Position numbers and translations under genes: made by a program | Origin: Nitrospirota bacterium | Lineage (GTDB): Bacteria; Nitrospirota; 9FT-COMBO-42-15; HDB-SIOI813 | Direction: 5' to 3' | NCBI GenBank assembly: GCA_016217665.1 | Contig: JACRHF010000002.1 | Coordinates: 1-39,402, forward strand | DNA length: 39,402 nucleotides | The notes under the pieces: generated by a model | Databases searched by the model: none | Seen by the model: only the letters and a program-made list of their open reading frames with translations | What the model was told of the DNA's origin: nothing | In this document: piece after piece, positions 29,680 to 38,760 of the stretch | Layout of the letters: each line of letters starts with the position of its first letter | How positions within the stretch are numbered: the stretch's first letter is position 1

Positions 29680-30719
29680 CTAAAAACAGTTAAAGGCTCT
29701 GCCGCAGTTGAGACTTTTTGTCTTCATATACCAGGAAAGGTCCGCTAACTGTTCATCCCCTTTGATCACTCGGTCAAAAATATTCTCCCATGTCCGATGA
29801 ATGAAGCGCTGTTTGTATTCACCCCGCAAAAATGAACGCACATTCCTTACAACCGGCATAGCCTCCGGCCGTCCTTGTCGTAAGTGCATCACATGTTGAT
29901 TCCTCAAGTTGACCACATACCACTTTGGTATCTCTTCTAACTTACTCATCGCCGCCGCAAAGACAATATTTCTGAAGATTTGTCCATAGAACGGCTGCCT
30001 CTGCGAACTGAAGTCAAAGATCTCAGCAATCTCATCAGGGATAATCGTATTCTCCTTGCAGTACCTCTGAATTAACCCTTGATGGCTCTGGGGCTTCTCA
30101 CCAGGACGCTCTTGGGCATCCCTGGCAGGGGGATTTTACTGCCCAGCTTTGCTTCAATACAGATGAGGACCTTATCGGGTACGATCAGCATAATGTCAGG
30201 CTCAGTAACAAAGGGATATATATCCAGCTCTAAGGACTTTCGAACTTCAGACAGCGGATTATAAGGGACAAATCGGTCATTCTCTAAATCAATCTTCCCA
30301 CCCCATAAATATAATTCCACAGCATCGGTCACAACGTTCCCAGTCAAATCCAAAGCCAGTTTTTTGAGTGGGTTACCATGCGCAAACAATTCTGAAAACA
30401 CGTTATATGTCACCGCGTCTTCGCTATTTTCATAGCACAGCCGTCCTGATTCTATTTTATTGCCTCGATTGTTGTGACCCAGGAAGTGGTTGACATAGAA
30501 ATCTCCGTGAAACATCAAGTTGCGTCGTACAGAAAGCTCTAAATCTTCCGGAGAAGGCCCGTTATAATAGACAAAACCATTTGTATGAATCCGGATCCCA
30601 TGCTCAGGACAAAAGGGGACTTTTGTTTTTTGATTATATGGAACGCTATAACGTTTTACGTCGATCGTACAGTTTTTGACCGGACATTGGTCTTTCCCTA
30701 ACTTAGTGAGGTTATGTAG
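29680..30719 (-). pseudogene. Decayed gene: N-terminal Cys/His zinc-ribbon-like segment plus PD-(D/E)XK nuclease-like core
   Basis: Conceptual reading: KLGKDQCPVKNCTIDVKRYSVPYNQKTKVPFCPEHGIRIHTNGFVYYNGPSPEDLELSVRRNLMFHGDFYVNHFLG...TEPDIMLIVPDKVLICIEAKLGSKIP, frameshift near 30127-30131, then PARDAQERPGEKPQSHQGLIQRYCKENTIIPDEIAEIFDF...LNCGRAFNCF. No canonical start codon at the 5' end. Confidence 0.65.
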
Positions 30720-30790
30720 TTAAACTAGATAGCCTTTGTTTTTATAAAAGACTGTTGACTCATAATATCGTCTGGTATATCATCCCATTA

Positions 30791-31075
30791 GTGAAGGGAA
30801 CACTTATAAGACATACGAAGGTTAGACAGGACAACGGTAATATTGTAGAGATCAAGTTATGGAAGGTGCCACCTTCTCAAGACAAGCCTCACGGCTATAA
30901 ATATTCACTTGCTTACGTGGTCAAGGATAAACGGGTTGTCGGCTATGATAACGGGGAGGGGCAGGGGGATCACAAACACTATGGGGATAATATAGAGCGC
31001 TACGAATTCAAGACCGTATGGGACCTGATAGACGACTTCTTTAAGGATATTGAAAAATATAAAGGGGGGAAATGA
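30791..31075 (+). CDS. TumE-family (DUF6516-like) toxin of a type II toxin-antitoxin pair
   Basis: VKGTLIRHTKVRQDNGNIVEIKLWKVP...HGYKYSLAYVVKDKRVVGYDNGEGQGDHKHY; small gene overlapping the downstream HTH gene. GTG start chosen. Confidence 0.75.
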   Translation: MKGTLIRHTKVRQDNGNIVEIKLWKVPPSQDKPHGYKYSLAYVVKDKRVVGYDNGEGQGDHKHYGDNIERYEFKTVWDLIDDFFKDIEKYKGGK

Positions 31076-31449
31076 TGAAGCTCAAGAAAGTGCGGATAGG
31101 CATAAAGAGCGTAAAAGAAGCCCTGGAGGACTTTGCGAGGACGGCCGTGGCCATAGAGCGTGGCGAGAAGGTGAAGAAGGAAAAGGGGGTTTATTTTGAG
31201 AGCATAGAGGGGTTCAGGAAGGCCCTTACCCCAAAGAGGCTTGAGCTTCTGCACCTGATTAAAGAGAAACACCCTAAAAGCCTTCAGGAGTTATCCCGAC
31301 TTGCAAAGAGGGACATAAAGAGTGTTATTACGGATATTGAGATCCTGGAGAGCCTCGATCTGGTTGACATAGAGCGGAAGAAAAAGGGGCGTGGAGAGTC
31401 CACACCGGAAGTCAATTATGACGCGATAGAGTTATTGGTTGCAGTGTAG
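31072..31449 (+). CDS. TumA-like / HVO_A0114-type winged-helix antitoxin
   Basis: KGVYFESIEGFRKALTPKRLELLHLIKEKHPKSLQELSRLAKRDIKSVITDIEILESLDLVDIERKKKGR; 4-bp overlap with the toxin gene. Confidence 0.75.
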   Translation: MMKLKKVRIGIKSVKEALEDFARTAVAIERGEKVKKEKGVYFESIEGFRKALTPKRLELLHLIKEKHPKSLQELSRLAKRDIKSVITDIEILESLDLVDIERKKKGRGESTPEVNYDAIELLVAV

Positions 31450-31488
31450 GGAGTGACCTACCTTCACGAAACCCTTACTCTAAATAAA

Positions 31489-31575
31489 TGGTGCCGGGAG
31501 GGGGAATCGAACCCCCATGGGGTTGCCCCCGCGGGATTTTGAGTCCCGTGCGTCTACCTGTTTCACCATCCCGGC
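31489..31575 (-). tRNA. tRNA-Leu (CAA), CCA encoded
   Basis: Reverse complement gccgggatggtgaaacaggtagacgcacgggactcaaaatcccgcgggggcaaccccatgggggttcgattccccctcccggcacca; 7-bp acceptor stem, anticodon loop ctCAAaa, long variable arm. Confidence 0.95.
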
Positions 31576-31710
31576 ATAGGGCCTGCTTCAGGGACAAAAT
31601 TCCATTTTATAATCCACAAATTCGATCTAAAAGTCAAGGTATGGTAAAAATCTTGTGATAAAAAATCCTTGACACGAGCAATCCTCTTGGTCTATAAGTG
31701 TAAGTAATAA

Positions 31711-31935
31711 TCCAGGTGTGCTTATCCGGATAGGGTAGGCCAAGAGGGAACCCTGTGAGAATCAGGGGTGGTCCCGCCGCTGTATTTGGGGACGAAGGCC
31801 GCAGTGAGCCCACTAAGGGGGGTATCTCCTTGGGAAGGGGCGGTCAGTAGGATGATCCAATAGCCAGAAGACCTGCCTGGAACAAGAAGGTGCTGTAACC
31901 TCCGCAAGAGGGGTGCAGGCACACAGCCTCAGGAT
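31711..31935 (+). ncRNA. Cobalamin riboswitch
   Basis: agggaaccctgtgagaatcaggggtggtcccgccgctgta and B12 box tagccagaagacctgcctgg, immediately upstream of B12-uptake genes. Confidence 0.93.
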
Positions 31936-31950
31936 GAAGAGACAGGGTGC

Positions 31951-31996
31951 AATCCTCAGGGCCTTTTAACGGCTTTGGGGATTTTTTGTTTTTTTG
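31951..31996 (+). terminator. Intrinsic terminator, probable riboswitch expression platform
   Basis: aatcctcagggcc-ttttaac-ggctttggggatt forms a 13-bp stem with G-U pairs, followed by ttttgttttttt. Confidence 0.75.
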
Positions 31997-32008
31997 GGGT
32001 AAACGTCA

Positions 32009-32905
32009 TTGCGCACTCGTTTCATCATCTCATGCCTGATAGGTCTCGTTATTCTAATCACCCTAATCATCGCACCATCATCCCTCTTTGCAAGGACATT
32101 TACGGATGACCTCGGTAGAAAAGTGGAATTATCTAAACCGCCTGAGCGCATCATCTCCCTTGCCCCGAGTATCACAGAAACCCTGTTTTATCTCGGATTG
32201 GGAGACCGGGTTGCCGGGGTAACCGACTTTTGCGACTACCCGGAGGAGGCCCGGAAGAAGCCGAGTATCGGTTGGATTATCAGTCCGAATGTCGAGAAGA
32301 TTATCCTGCTGAAGCCGGATCTGGTCTTTGTGACTGCCGAGGGGAACAGACCGGATATTGTAGAGACCTTAGAGAGGGTTCATATCCAGGTTTATGCATT
32401 CAACCCTCACCGCATTGAAGACATTATGCAGGCGATCGTGTCCATCGGTGAAATTGCAGGTCAGGGAGAGAGGGCAAGGGAGCAGGTCAGCGGCCTGTCC
32501 CGCAGGATAGAGGCGGTCCGGAAGAAGGCAGAGGGGCGTCCGCGGGTGAGGGTCCTCTATCTTGCAAGTGTGGAGCCCATGATCTCCGTCGGGCCGGGGA
32601 GTTTCATTCACGATATGATCGGGATCAGCGGGGGGGAAAATGTGGCCAACCGGGCCGCTGCCCGCTATCCACGGATCGAGATGGAGGAGATCGTCCATAG
32701 AGATCCTGAGGTGATTATAGCCCCTTCGGAGATCATAGAGACTGTTCGTTCCTGGAAGGGGCGATGGAGCGGGATCTCTGCCGTTAAGAATGACCGGATA
32801 TACCCCATTGATATGGATATTATCAGCAGGCCTGGGCCGAGGATTGTCGAGGGATTAGAGCGCATCTATGGAGAGATCCATGGTCCTGATGGGGGCAATT
32901 TATGA
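32009..32905 (+). CDS. btuF: Cobalamin ABC transporter substrate-binding protein
   Basis: RTFTDDLGRKVELSKPPERIISLAPSITETLFYLGLGDRVAGVTDFCDYPEEARKKPSIG; TTG start; downstream of the cobalamin riboswitch. Confidence 0.88.
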   Translation: MRTRFIISCLIGLVILITLIIAPSSLFARTFTDDLGRKVELSKPPERIISLAPSITETLFYLGLGDRVAGVTDFCDYPEEARKKPSIGWIISPNVEKIILLKPDLVFVTAEGNRPDIVETLERVHIQVYAFNPHRIEDIMQAIVSIGEIAGQGERAREQVSGLSRRIEAVRKKAEGRPRVRVLYLASVEPMISVGPGSFIHDMIGISGGENVANRAAARYPRIEMEEIVHRDPEVIIAPSEIIETVRSWKGRWSGISAVKNDRIYPIDMDIISRPGPRIVEGLERIYGEIHGPDGGNL

Positions 32906-32907
32906 TT

Positions 32908-32991
32908 GTCATTCTGAGCGGAGCGAAGAATCTGACGTCAAAGATGACTGCTTCGTATCAGATTCTTCGGGACTATGTCCCTCAGAATGAC
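32908..32991. repeat. gtcattctgag/ctcagaatgac palindromic repeat
   Basis: gtcattctgagcggagcgaagaatctgac...cagattcttcgggactatgtccctcagaatgac. Confidence 0.85.
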
Positions 32992-33020
32992 AACTTTACT
33001 TTGGCTATAGGAGTACTGCA

Positions 33021-34046
33021 ATGCAGACACTGACATTGAGACGCTGGTTATCATCGGTCTCTCTACTGATGGTCCTTTCACTGATAACTGTATTCCTTTC
33101 GATGCTCTTTGGTTCGGATGCGCTTCGCCCACGGGAGATCATCAGCGCCTTCTTGGCGAGGGTTACGGGCAACGACGTCTCAGAGGTTACCCGTACGATC
33201 CTCTTCCAGATCAGGCTCCCGCGCATACTCCTTGCGGCCATCGCCGGCGGTTCATTAGCCGCGGCAGGCGGGATGTTCCAGGCCATATTAAAAAATCCCC
33301 TTGCCGATGCGTATATATTAGGGATATCGAGCGGCGCAGCCCTCGGCGTTGTTGTATCCCTCTTTGTCCCGGTTAATCCCGGTATCTATGGCTTTACCCC
33401 GGCCTCCATCATGGCCTTTGCCGGCGCCCTCGTCACCCTCTATATCGTCTACAGGATAAGCATCGTCGGGGGGAAGGTCCCTCCGCATACCATTCTCCTG
33501 TCCGGGGTTATGATCAATGCGATCATCTTTGCACTGATCCTGTTTTTGACCTCAGTCGTCGATTCCAGCCATCTGTACCGTGTCTTCTTCTGGCTCCTGG
33601 GTTATCTCAGCTCTCCCAATTATACGGCGCTGACGATGGTAGCTCTATTCTCCTTTATAGGTATGGCGATTCTGCTGATGCATTCGAGGTCATTAAATAT
33701 ACTGACCATGGGGGATGAGGAGGCGGAGACCCTCGGCATTGACGTCGAGTCTGTCAAACGCAGGGTCTTTATCGCAGGGGCCCTCTTAGTGGCCTCTGCA
33801 GTGGCCATCTGCGGACCTATCGGGTTCGTAGGGATCATGGTCCCCCATGCCGTGCGTCTGCTGGTCGGTTATGACTATCGGCTCGTGCTGCCGGTCTCTT
33901 TTATGGGAGGTGGGATATTTCTGATGCTTGCGGATACCTTTGCAAGGACGGCCGCCTCACCGGTCGAGATCCCTGTGGGGATCATCACGTCTCTGGCAGG
34001 CGGACCCTTTTTCCTATACCTGCTTCGTAAAAAGAGGATCGTATGA
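33021..34046 (+). CDS. btuC: FecCD-family ABC transporter permease
   Basis: RLPRILLAAIAGGSLAAAGGMFQAILKNPLADAYILGISSGAALG, GPIGFVGIMVPHAVRLLVGYDYR, PVEIPVGIITSLAGGPFFLYLL. Confidence 0.92.
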   Translation: MQTLTLRRWLSSVSLLMVLSLITVFLSMLFGSDALRPREIISAFLARVTGNDVSEVTRTILFQIRLPRILLAAIAGGSLAAAGGMFQAILKNPLADAYILGISSGAALGVVVSLFVPVNPGIYGFTPASIMAFAGALVTLYIVYRISIVGGKVPPHTILLSGVMINAIIFALILFLTSVVDSSHLYRVFFWLLGYLSSPNYTALTMVALFSFIGMAILLMHSRSLNILTMGDEEAETLGIDVESVKRRVFIAGALLVASAVAICGPIGFVGIMVPHAVRLLVGYDYRLVLPVSFMGGGIFLMLADTFARTAASPVEIPVGIITSLAGGPFFLYLLRKKRIV

Positions 34047-34837
34047 AGAGTGTCTATCAATTAAGCGGGATCTGTTTCCGGTATGGGGATGCCTGGGTGC
34101 TTGAGGATATCGCCTTTGATGTCATGGAAGGTGAGATGCTTGGGATTATCGGTCCCAACGGATCAGGGAAGTCGTCACTCCTGAAATTGCTCTCACGGTT
34201 GAACACTCCTCAGCAGGGGGATATCTCTCTGAGGGCGGTAGACCTTACATTGATGGATCAGGCCGATCTTGCAAGGACAACGGCCATGGTGCCCCAGGAG
34301 TCAACCTTCTTCTTCCCTTATACGGTGGCTGAGGTTGTGTTGATGGGGAGGACCCCGCACCTTCGGGGGCGATTATTTGAGGGGCGGCATGACATTGATG
34401 TAGTGCGGGAGGTAATGCGTTGGATGGATATCACAGGGCTGGGGGACAGGCCGGTGACTGAGATCTCCGGAGGGGAGAGACAGCGGGTCGTGATTGCCAG
34501 GGCGCTGGCCCAGGAACCTGACATATTGATCCTGGACGAGCCGACGGCCTCCCTCGATATTGCCCATCAGGTGGAGATCTATCATATCCTTACCCGACTG
34601 AATGAGGAGAGGGGGCTTACGATTATTCTGTCTTCCCATGATCTGAACCTTGCCGCACACTATTGCCACCGGATGATCCTGATGAACAAGGGGCGGATCT
34701 ATGCGGCCGGCACGCCGTCTGAGGTGATTACAGAGGAGCATATCCGGGAGGTGTATGGGTGTCCGGTGCTGGTGGATGCGCATCCTGTCTCCGGAGGGCC
34801 GCGGTTAACACTGCTGCCGGTGAAGCGAAAGATCTGA
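34043..34837 (+). CDS. btuD: ABC transporter ATP-binding protein, cobalamin/siderophore type
   Basis: GIIGPNGSGKSSLLKLLS, EISGGERQRVVIARALAQEPDILILDEPTASLDIAHQ, SSHDLNLAAHYCHRMILM. Confidence 0.93.
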   Translation: MKSVYQLSGICFRYGDAWVLEDIAFDVMEGEMLGIIGPNGSGKSSLLKLLSRLNTPQQGDISLRAVDLTLMDQADLARTTAMVPQESTFFFPYTVAEVVLMGRTPHLRGRLFEGRHDIDVVREVMRWMDITGLGDRPVTEISGGERQRVVIARALAQEPDILILDEPTASLDIAHQVEIYHILTRLNEERGLTIILSSHDLNLAAHYCHRMILMNKGRIYAAGTPSEVITEEHIREVYGCPVLVDAHPVSGGPRLTLLPVKRKI

Positions 34838-34863
34838 TGATCCGCAGGCTCACATAAGGAGGA

Positions 34864-34928
34864 TGAAAATTCCCTCCCCGTCGTCTCAGGGAGTGGGGGG
34901 AGGGACAAGGGTGGGGATGGGGCATTTT
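34864..34928. repeat. G/C-tract intergenic palindromic repeat
   Basis: aaaattccctccccgtcgtctcagggagtggggggagggacaagggtggggatggggcattttt, with complementary pyrimidine and purine tracts. Confidence 0.5.
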
Positions 34929-34975
34929 TAAGTAAAACCCGCACGCCCCTTCGGTGTACATAGGGGAAAGAACAT

Positions 34976-35044
34976 GTCATTCCCGCGGAAGCGGGAATCC
35001 AGAACGCAGGCAGAGGACTGGATTCCCACTTACGTGGGAATGAC
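34976..35044. repeat. VIPAQAGIQ-type palindromic repeat
   Basis: gtcattcccgcggaagcgggaatccag...ctggattcccacttacgtgggaatgac. Confidence 0.88.
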
Positions 35045-35066
35045 GGGTACTTGGAGGGATTTTCAG

Positions 35067-36053
35067 TTGAGAAAAGGATTGATCCTGATGTTTATGCTTT
35101 CCCTGCTGGGCCATATAGCGGCCGCAGGGATGCTCTATGTTGCCGGGGCTTATGGTGTGTGGGATAAAGACCCGCGCGACGGCATGGATGACCAGAGGGA
35201 GAATGCGGTCAAGGTATTGTGGGGTTTTGTAGATGAAACACCCATGAGCCGGGGGCTCACAAAGGAACATAGAAATAATCCCCCTTACTCCCCCTTTATA
35301 AAAGGGGGAGATTCATTTTCCCCCCCTTTAGAAAAGGGGGGCGGGGGGGGATTTGATCGAGGGATATCTTCAGATGAGTCATTGCGACCCAGGTTGAAAT
35401 CCTCAGCAGAGGAAAGCAGACCTGTGGCGCATCATGAGTGGAGGGCAGATGATACTCAGGAATCCGTGGCGCCTGCAGAGATGCTCTCGCACTCTGACCC
35501 GGAGGCAGATAACACCGGTCTTTATGGTCATCATCCTGATCCAGCAGCAGAAGCAAATGCACGCAGCGCCGGTCTTTATGACCGTCACTCAAATGCGGAG
35601 ACAGATGGCCTGGTCCCCTCAACGCCTTCCACGCTGTCTGCGGGAACCGGCGGGGATTGCAGCAGGTCCGCCGCATGTATGGGCGCAGACGCTGCGGTAT
35701 CCGAGGTCTATCCAGGCCCGGGCATTGATGAGGCCGGGGGCCGTGGAAGAGGCAGCCAGGGAGAGGGGCTGAAGACCTTCCTGGAAGCCCTCAGGGTAGA
35801 GATCGAGAGACATAAAAACTATCCTCCTTTTGCACGGAAGAATGGGATTGAGGGAACAGCATACCTCAATTTTCATATAGGAGATGACGGCAAACCAGGT
35901 GGGATCATCCTCGAGAAATCTTCAGGGTCTAAGATATTAGACGAGTCTGCCATCCACACGTTGAAGAGCATGGAACGTTTTTATCCCGTGCCAGAGGAGA
36001 TCAGGGAGTTGAAGATTACGGTGCCGATTGCCTACAGGCTGGTAGAGGATTGA
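35067..36053 (+). CDS. TonB-like energy-transducing protein
   Basis: N-terminal TM LRKGLILMFMLSLLGHIAAAGMLYVAGAY, variable linker, C-terminal TonB domain NYPPFARKNGIEGTAYLNFHIGDDGKPGGIILEKSSGSKILDESAIHTLKSMERFYPVPEEIRELKITVPIAYRL; next to btuB. TTG start favoured. Confidence 0.82.
   Translation: MRKGLILMFMLSLLGHIAAAGMLYVAGAYGVWDKDPRDGMDDQRENAVKVLWGFVDETPMSRGLTKEHRNNPPYSPFIKGGDSFSPPLEKGGGGGFDRGISSDESLRPRLKSSAEESRPVAHHEWRADDTQESVAPAEMLSHSDPEADNTGLYGHHPDPAAEANARSAGLYDRHSNAETDGLVPSTPSTLSAGTGGDCSRSAACMGADAAVSEVYPGPGIDEAGGRGRGSQGEGLKTFLEALRVEIERHKNYPPFARKNGIEGTAYLNFHIGDDGKPGGIILEKSSGSKILDESAIHTLKSMERFYPVPEEIRELKITVPIAYRLVED
35243..35360. repeat. Composite repeat inside tonB: catgagccgggggctcacaaaggaacat module + double GGFDRG-type palindrome
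   Basis: catgagccgggggctcacaaaggaacatagaaataatcccccttactccccctttataaaaggggg...ccccccctttagaaaaggggggcgggggggatttgatcg. Confidence 0.88.
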
Positions 36054-36082
36054 GGTTGCCGCTTACAAAGAACTATGAAAAT

Positions 36083-36144
36083 GTCACCCTGAGCCGAAGG
36101 CGAAGGGTCTGAGGTGTCAGATTCTTCGCTCCGCTCAGAATGAC
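36083..36144. repeat. gtcaccctgag/ctcagaatgac palindromic repeat
   Basis: gtcaccctgagccgaaggcgaagggtctgaggtgtcagattcttcgctccgctcagaatgac. Confidence 0.85.
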
Positions 36145-36169
36145 AGGAGTGGATTTTCAGGTAAACCAT

Positions 36170-36254
36170 CATGAGCCGGGGGCTCACAAAGGTGCATGGG
36201 AATAATCCCCCTTATTCCCCCTTTATAAAAGGGGGGCAAGGGGGGATTTGATCG
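36170..36254. repeat. Second copy of the catgagccgggggctcacaaagg + GGFDRG-type composite repeat (intergenic)
   Basis: catgagccgggggctcacaaaggtgcatgggaataatcccccttattccccctttataaaaggggggcaaggggggatttgatcg. Confidence 0.88.
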
Positions 36255-36292
36255 GAGATTTTCAGGCAAAAAAACCAAGGAGGAATTACCCA

Positions 36293-38152
36293 ATGATGAA
36301 AAGAATGCTCGTTGTCCTGTGCTGTGCCCTGGGCCTTCTGATGCCCGGTCCCATCTATGCAGAGAATGTCAAGATGGACGAGGTCGTTGTGACCGCGACC
36401 CGGACTGAGGCCCTGAGGTCTCAGATCCCTGCCTCGGTAACGGTAATCTCCCGGAAGGAGATAGAAGAGGGGCAGGCAGCAACCCTCTCTGAACTTCTGC
36501 GGGATGTCCCTGGACTGGATGTCGTGCAGCAAGGCGGCGCCGGCAAGACGACCTCGATATTCATCCGGGGGGCAGAGTCCCGCCATACCCTTGTGCTGAT
36601 AGACGGCATCCGGGTGAATAGTCCGACCGCCGGAGGATTTGATTTTGCAGACCTCAATATAGGAGATGTGGAACGTATTGAAATTATCCGCAGTCCTTTG
36701 AGCACCCTCTATGGTTCTGATGCCATTGGAGGGGTGATTCAGATCATTACAAAAAGGGGGACGGCCTCTTCAGCCACAGTCGGCTTTGAGGGGGGGAGTT
36801 ACGGTACGGCTAAGGAGGATATCTCAGCAGAGGTCAAGAAGGATAACTATGATCTGGTCCTGACCGCCTCCCGCAGGGACGTAGAGGGTTTCTCCCAAGC
36901 CAGTACAGGTTCAGAGCGGGATTCTCATCAGAATACGACATTATCCTCCAGGATAGGCCTGTTGCGGAAAGGTACAACCCGCATTGATATCACGACGCGC
37001 TTAACCGAGTCGAAGACCGATTTGGACGGCTGGGGTGTGGATGACCCGAACTATCAGCAGCAGAGGCGGTGGAGTGTCCTGGGGATCAGCATGGCATCCC
37101 CAGTTTCAAGCCAATGGGACTACAGGCTTTCCTTAGCCACTTCGAATGAAGACCTGACCACCTTTGATGAAGATACCCCTTCGAACCGCTTTCGGATTCA
37201 CATGGGGATAAAGACCGTAGACTGGCAGCACAACATCCGGAAAGAGGAAGGACACCTCCTCACCTTAGGCTATGAGTGGCAGGACCAGAGTGGAGAGAGT
37301 GCGGGGGCCTATAACAAATCCTTTTCCAATAATGCCCTCTATCTTCAGGAACAGAAAGGGATCGGTCAATCCGTACAATATCTGATCGGGCTCCGGTGGG
37401 ATGACAGCACCATCTATGAGAGCGCTTTGACATACCGGGCGGGGCTCTCCTATTTCCCAACGCCGGGTGTCAAGTGGCATACCCAGTATGGGACAGGATT
37501 CCATGGCCCTGCCCTGAACGATCTTTTCTGGCCGGATGACGGGTTCTCAGTGGGCAATCCCGATCTTAAACCGGAGAAGAGCAGGGGGTGGGAGGTTGGG
37601 GTGGAGCAGGCGCTCTCAGGGGCGCTGTCCTTATCTGTAAACTATTATGCGAATGTCTTTGAGGACCTGGTCCAGTGGGCCCCGATAGATCCTGCTGATC
37701 CATTTGGCAAATGGCAGCCTCAGAATATTGCCAAGGCAGACTCCAGCGGCATTGAGGCAGATGCCGTATGGGTACTGTCTCCGGGGGTACAGATCAGGGG
37801 GAACTATACCTATAATGATACCGAGGACAGGAATACCCATTCCTATCTCCTGAGGCGGCCCCTGAATAAGTATGATCTTGCCCTCCGTCTGGGTTCCTCT
37901 GTCAGGGGCCATATTGACATGAAATTCCTACATACAGGGAAGAGGTTTGACTTTGACTCTGACTTTGACGGAAAGCCGGATTCTTTAGCGGCCTATTCCA
38001 GGGTGGACCTCCTTACGGCCTACAGGATTAGTAAGATGACGGAGATATTCGGCAGGATAGAAAACCTCTTTGACAAGGGATACGAAGAGGTGAAGGGCTA
38101 CAGCACAGCCGGGGTCTCTTCCTATGGCGGCCTCCGTATGACTTTTAACTAA
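36293..38152 (+). CDS. btuB: TonB-dependent vitamin B12 outer-membrane receptor
   Basis: Signal peptide; KMDEVVVTATRTEALRSQIPASVTVISRKEIEEGQAATLSELLRDVPGLDVVQQGGAGKTTSIFIRGAESRHTLVLIDGIRVN plug domain; C-terminal beta strand. Confidence 0.93.
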   Translation: MMKRMLVVLCCALGLLMPGPIYAENVKMDEVVVTATRTEALRSQIPASVTVISRKEIEEGQAATLSELLRDVPGLDVVQQGGAGKTTSIFIRGAESRHTLVLIDGIRVNSPTAGGFDFADLNIGDVERIEIIRSPLSTLYGSDAIGGVIQIITKRGTASSATVGFEGGSYGTAKEDISAEVKKDNYDLVLTASRRDVEGFSQASTGSERDSHQNTTLSSRIGLLRKGTTRIDITTRLTESKTDLDGWGVDDPNYQQQRRWSVLGISMASPVSSQWDYRLSLATSNEDLTTFDEDTPSNRFRIHMGIKTVDWQHNIRKEEGHLLTLGYEWQDQSGESAGAYNKSFSNNALYLQEQKGIGQSVQYLIGLRWDDSTIYESALTYRAGLSYFPTPGVKWHTQYGTGFHGPALNDLFWPDDGFSVGNPDLKPEKSRGWEVGVEQALSGALSLSVNYYANVFEDLVQWAPIDPADPFGKWQPQNIAKADSSGIEADAVWVLSPGVQIRGNYTYNDTEDRNTHSYLLRRPLNKYDLALRLGSSVRGHIDMKFLHTGKRFDFDSDFDGKPDSLAAYSRVDLLTAYRISKMTEIFGRIENLFDKGYEEVKGYSTAGVSSYGGLRMTFN

Positions 38153-38210
38153 GGCCTCGCCCTTCCCTCTCCTACGGTGTGGGGGATGAACCCCCACGCT
38201 ACGAGATAAC

Positions 38211-38729
38211 ATGGGCAATACGGTATTCATTGTAGGTGGTGCGCGATCCGGTAAGAGTGCCTATGCCCTGGAGCTTGGCTCCAGGATAGCTGGCCGAAAG
38301 GGATTCATTGCCACGGCGGAGACATTGGACGAGGAGATGAGAGAGCGAATCGCCCTGCATAAAAAGAACCGCTCCAGAGAATGGGAAACGATAGAGGAAC
38401 CCCTTGCCCTTGGTGGGATATTGAAGGAGATAGATGGCTCATACGATGTTGTTATTGTAGACTGCCTCACCCTTTGGCTCTCAAATATCCTCGGAAGAGA
38501 TGAGAATAGTGACCGTATTATTAGAGAGATAGAATATCTTGCAACAACTCTGAAGACCACTTCATATAAAGTCATCGCGGTATCCAACGAAGTGGGGCAG
38601 GGGATTGTGCCGGCTAATAACCTGGCGCGACTCTTCAGGGATATGAGTGGATTGATGAACCGTAAGGTGGCGGGTGTTGCAGATGAGGTTTATCTGATTA
38701 CATGTGGAATACCTTTGAAAATAAAATAG
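38211..38729 (+). CDS. cobU: Adenosylcobinamide kinase / adenosylcobinamide-phosphate guanylyltransferase
   Basis: VFIVGGARSGKSAYALELG, FIATAETLDEEMRERIALHKKNRSREWETIEEP, VVIVDCLTLWLSNIL, VSNEVGQGIVPANNLARLFRDMSG. Confidence 0.96.
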   Translation: MGNTVFIVGGARSGKSAYALELGSRIAGRKGFIATAETLDEEMRERIALHKKNRSREWETIEEPLALGGILKEIDGSYDVVIVDCLTLWLSNILGRDENSDRIIREIEYLATTLKTTSYKVIAVSNEVGQGIVPANNLARLFRDMSGLMNRKVAGVADEVYLITCGIPLKIK

Positions 38730-38760
38730 CATGGATTTTCCGATGAAGGGAGGGTTTAAA

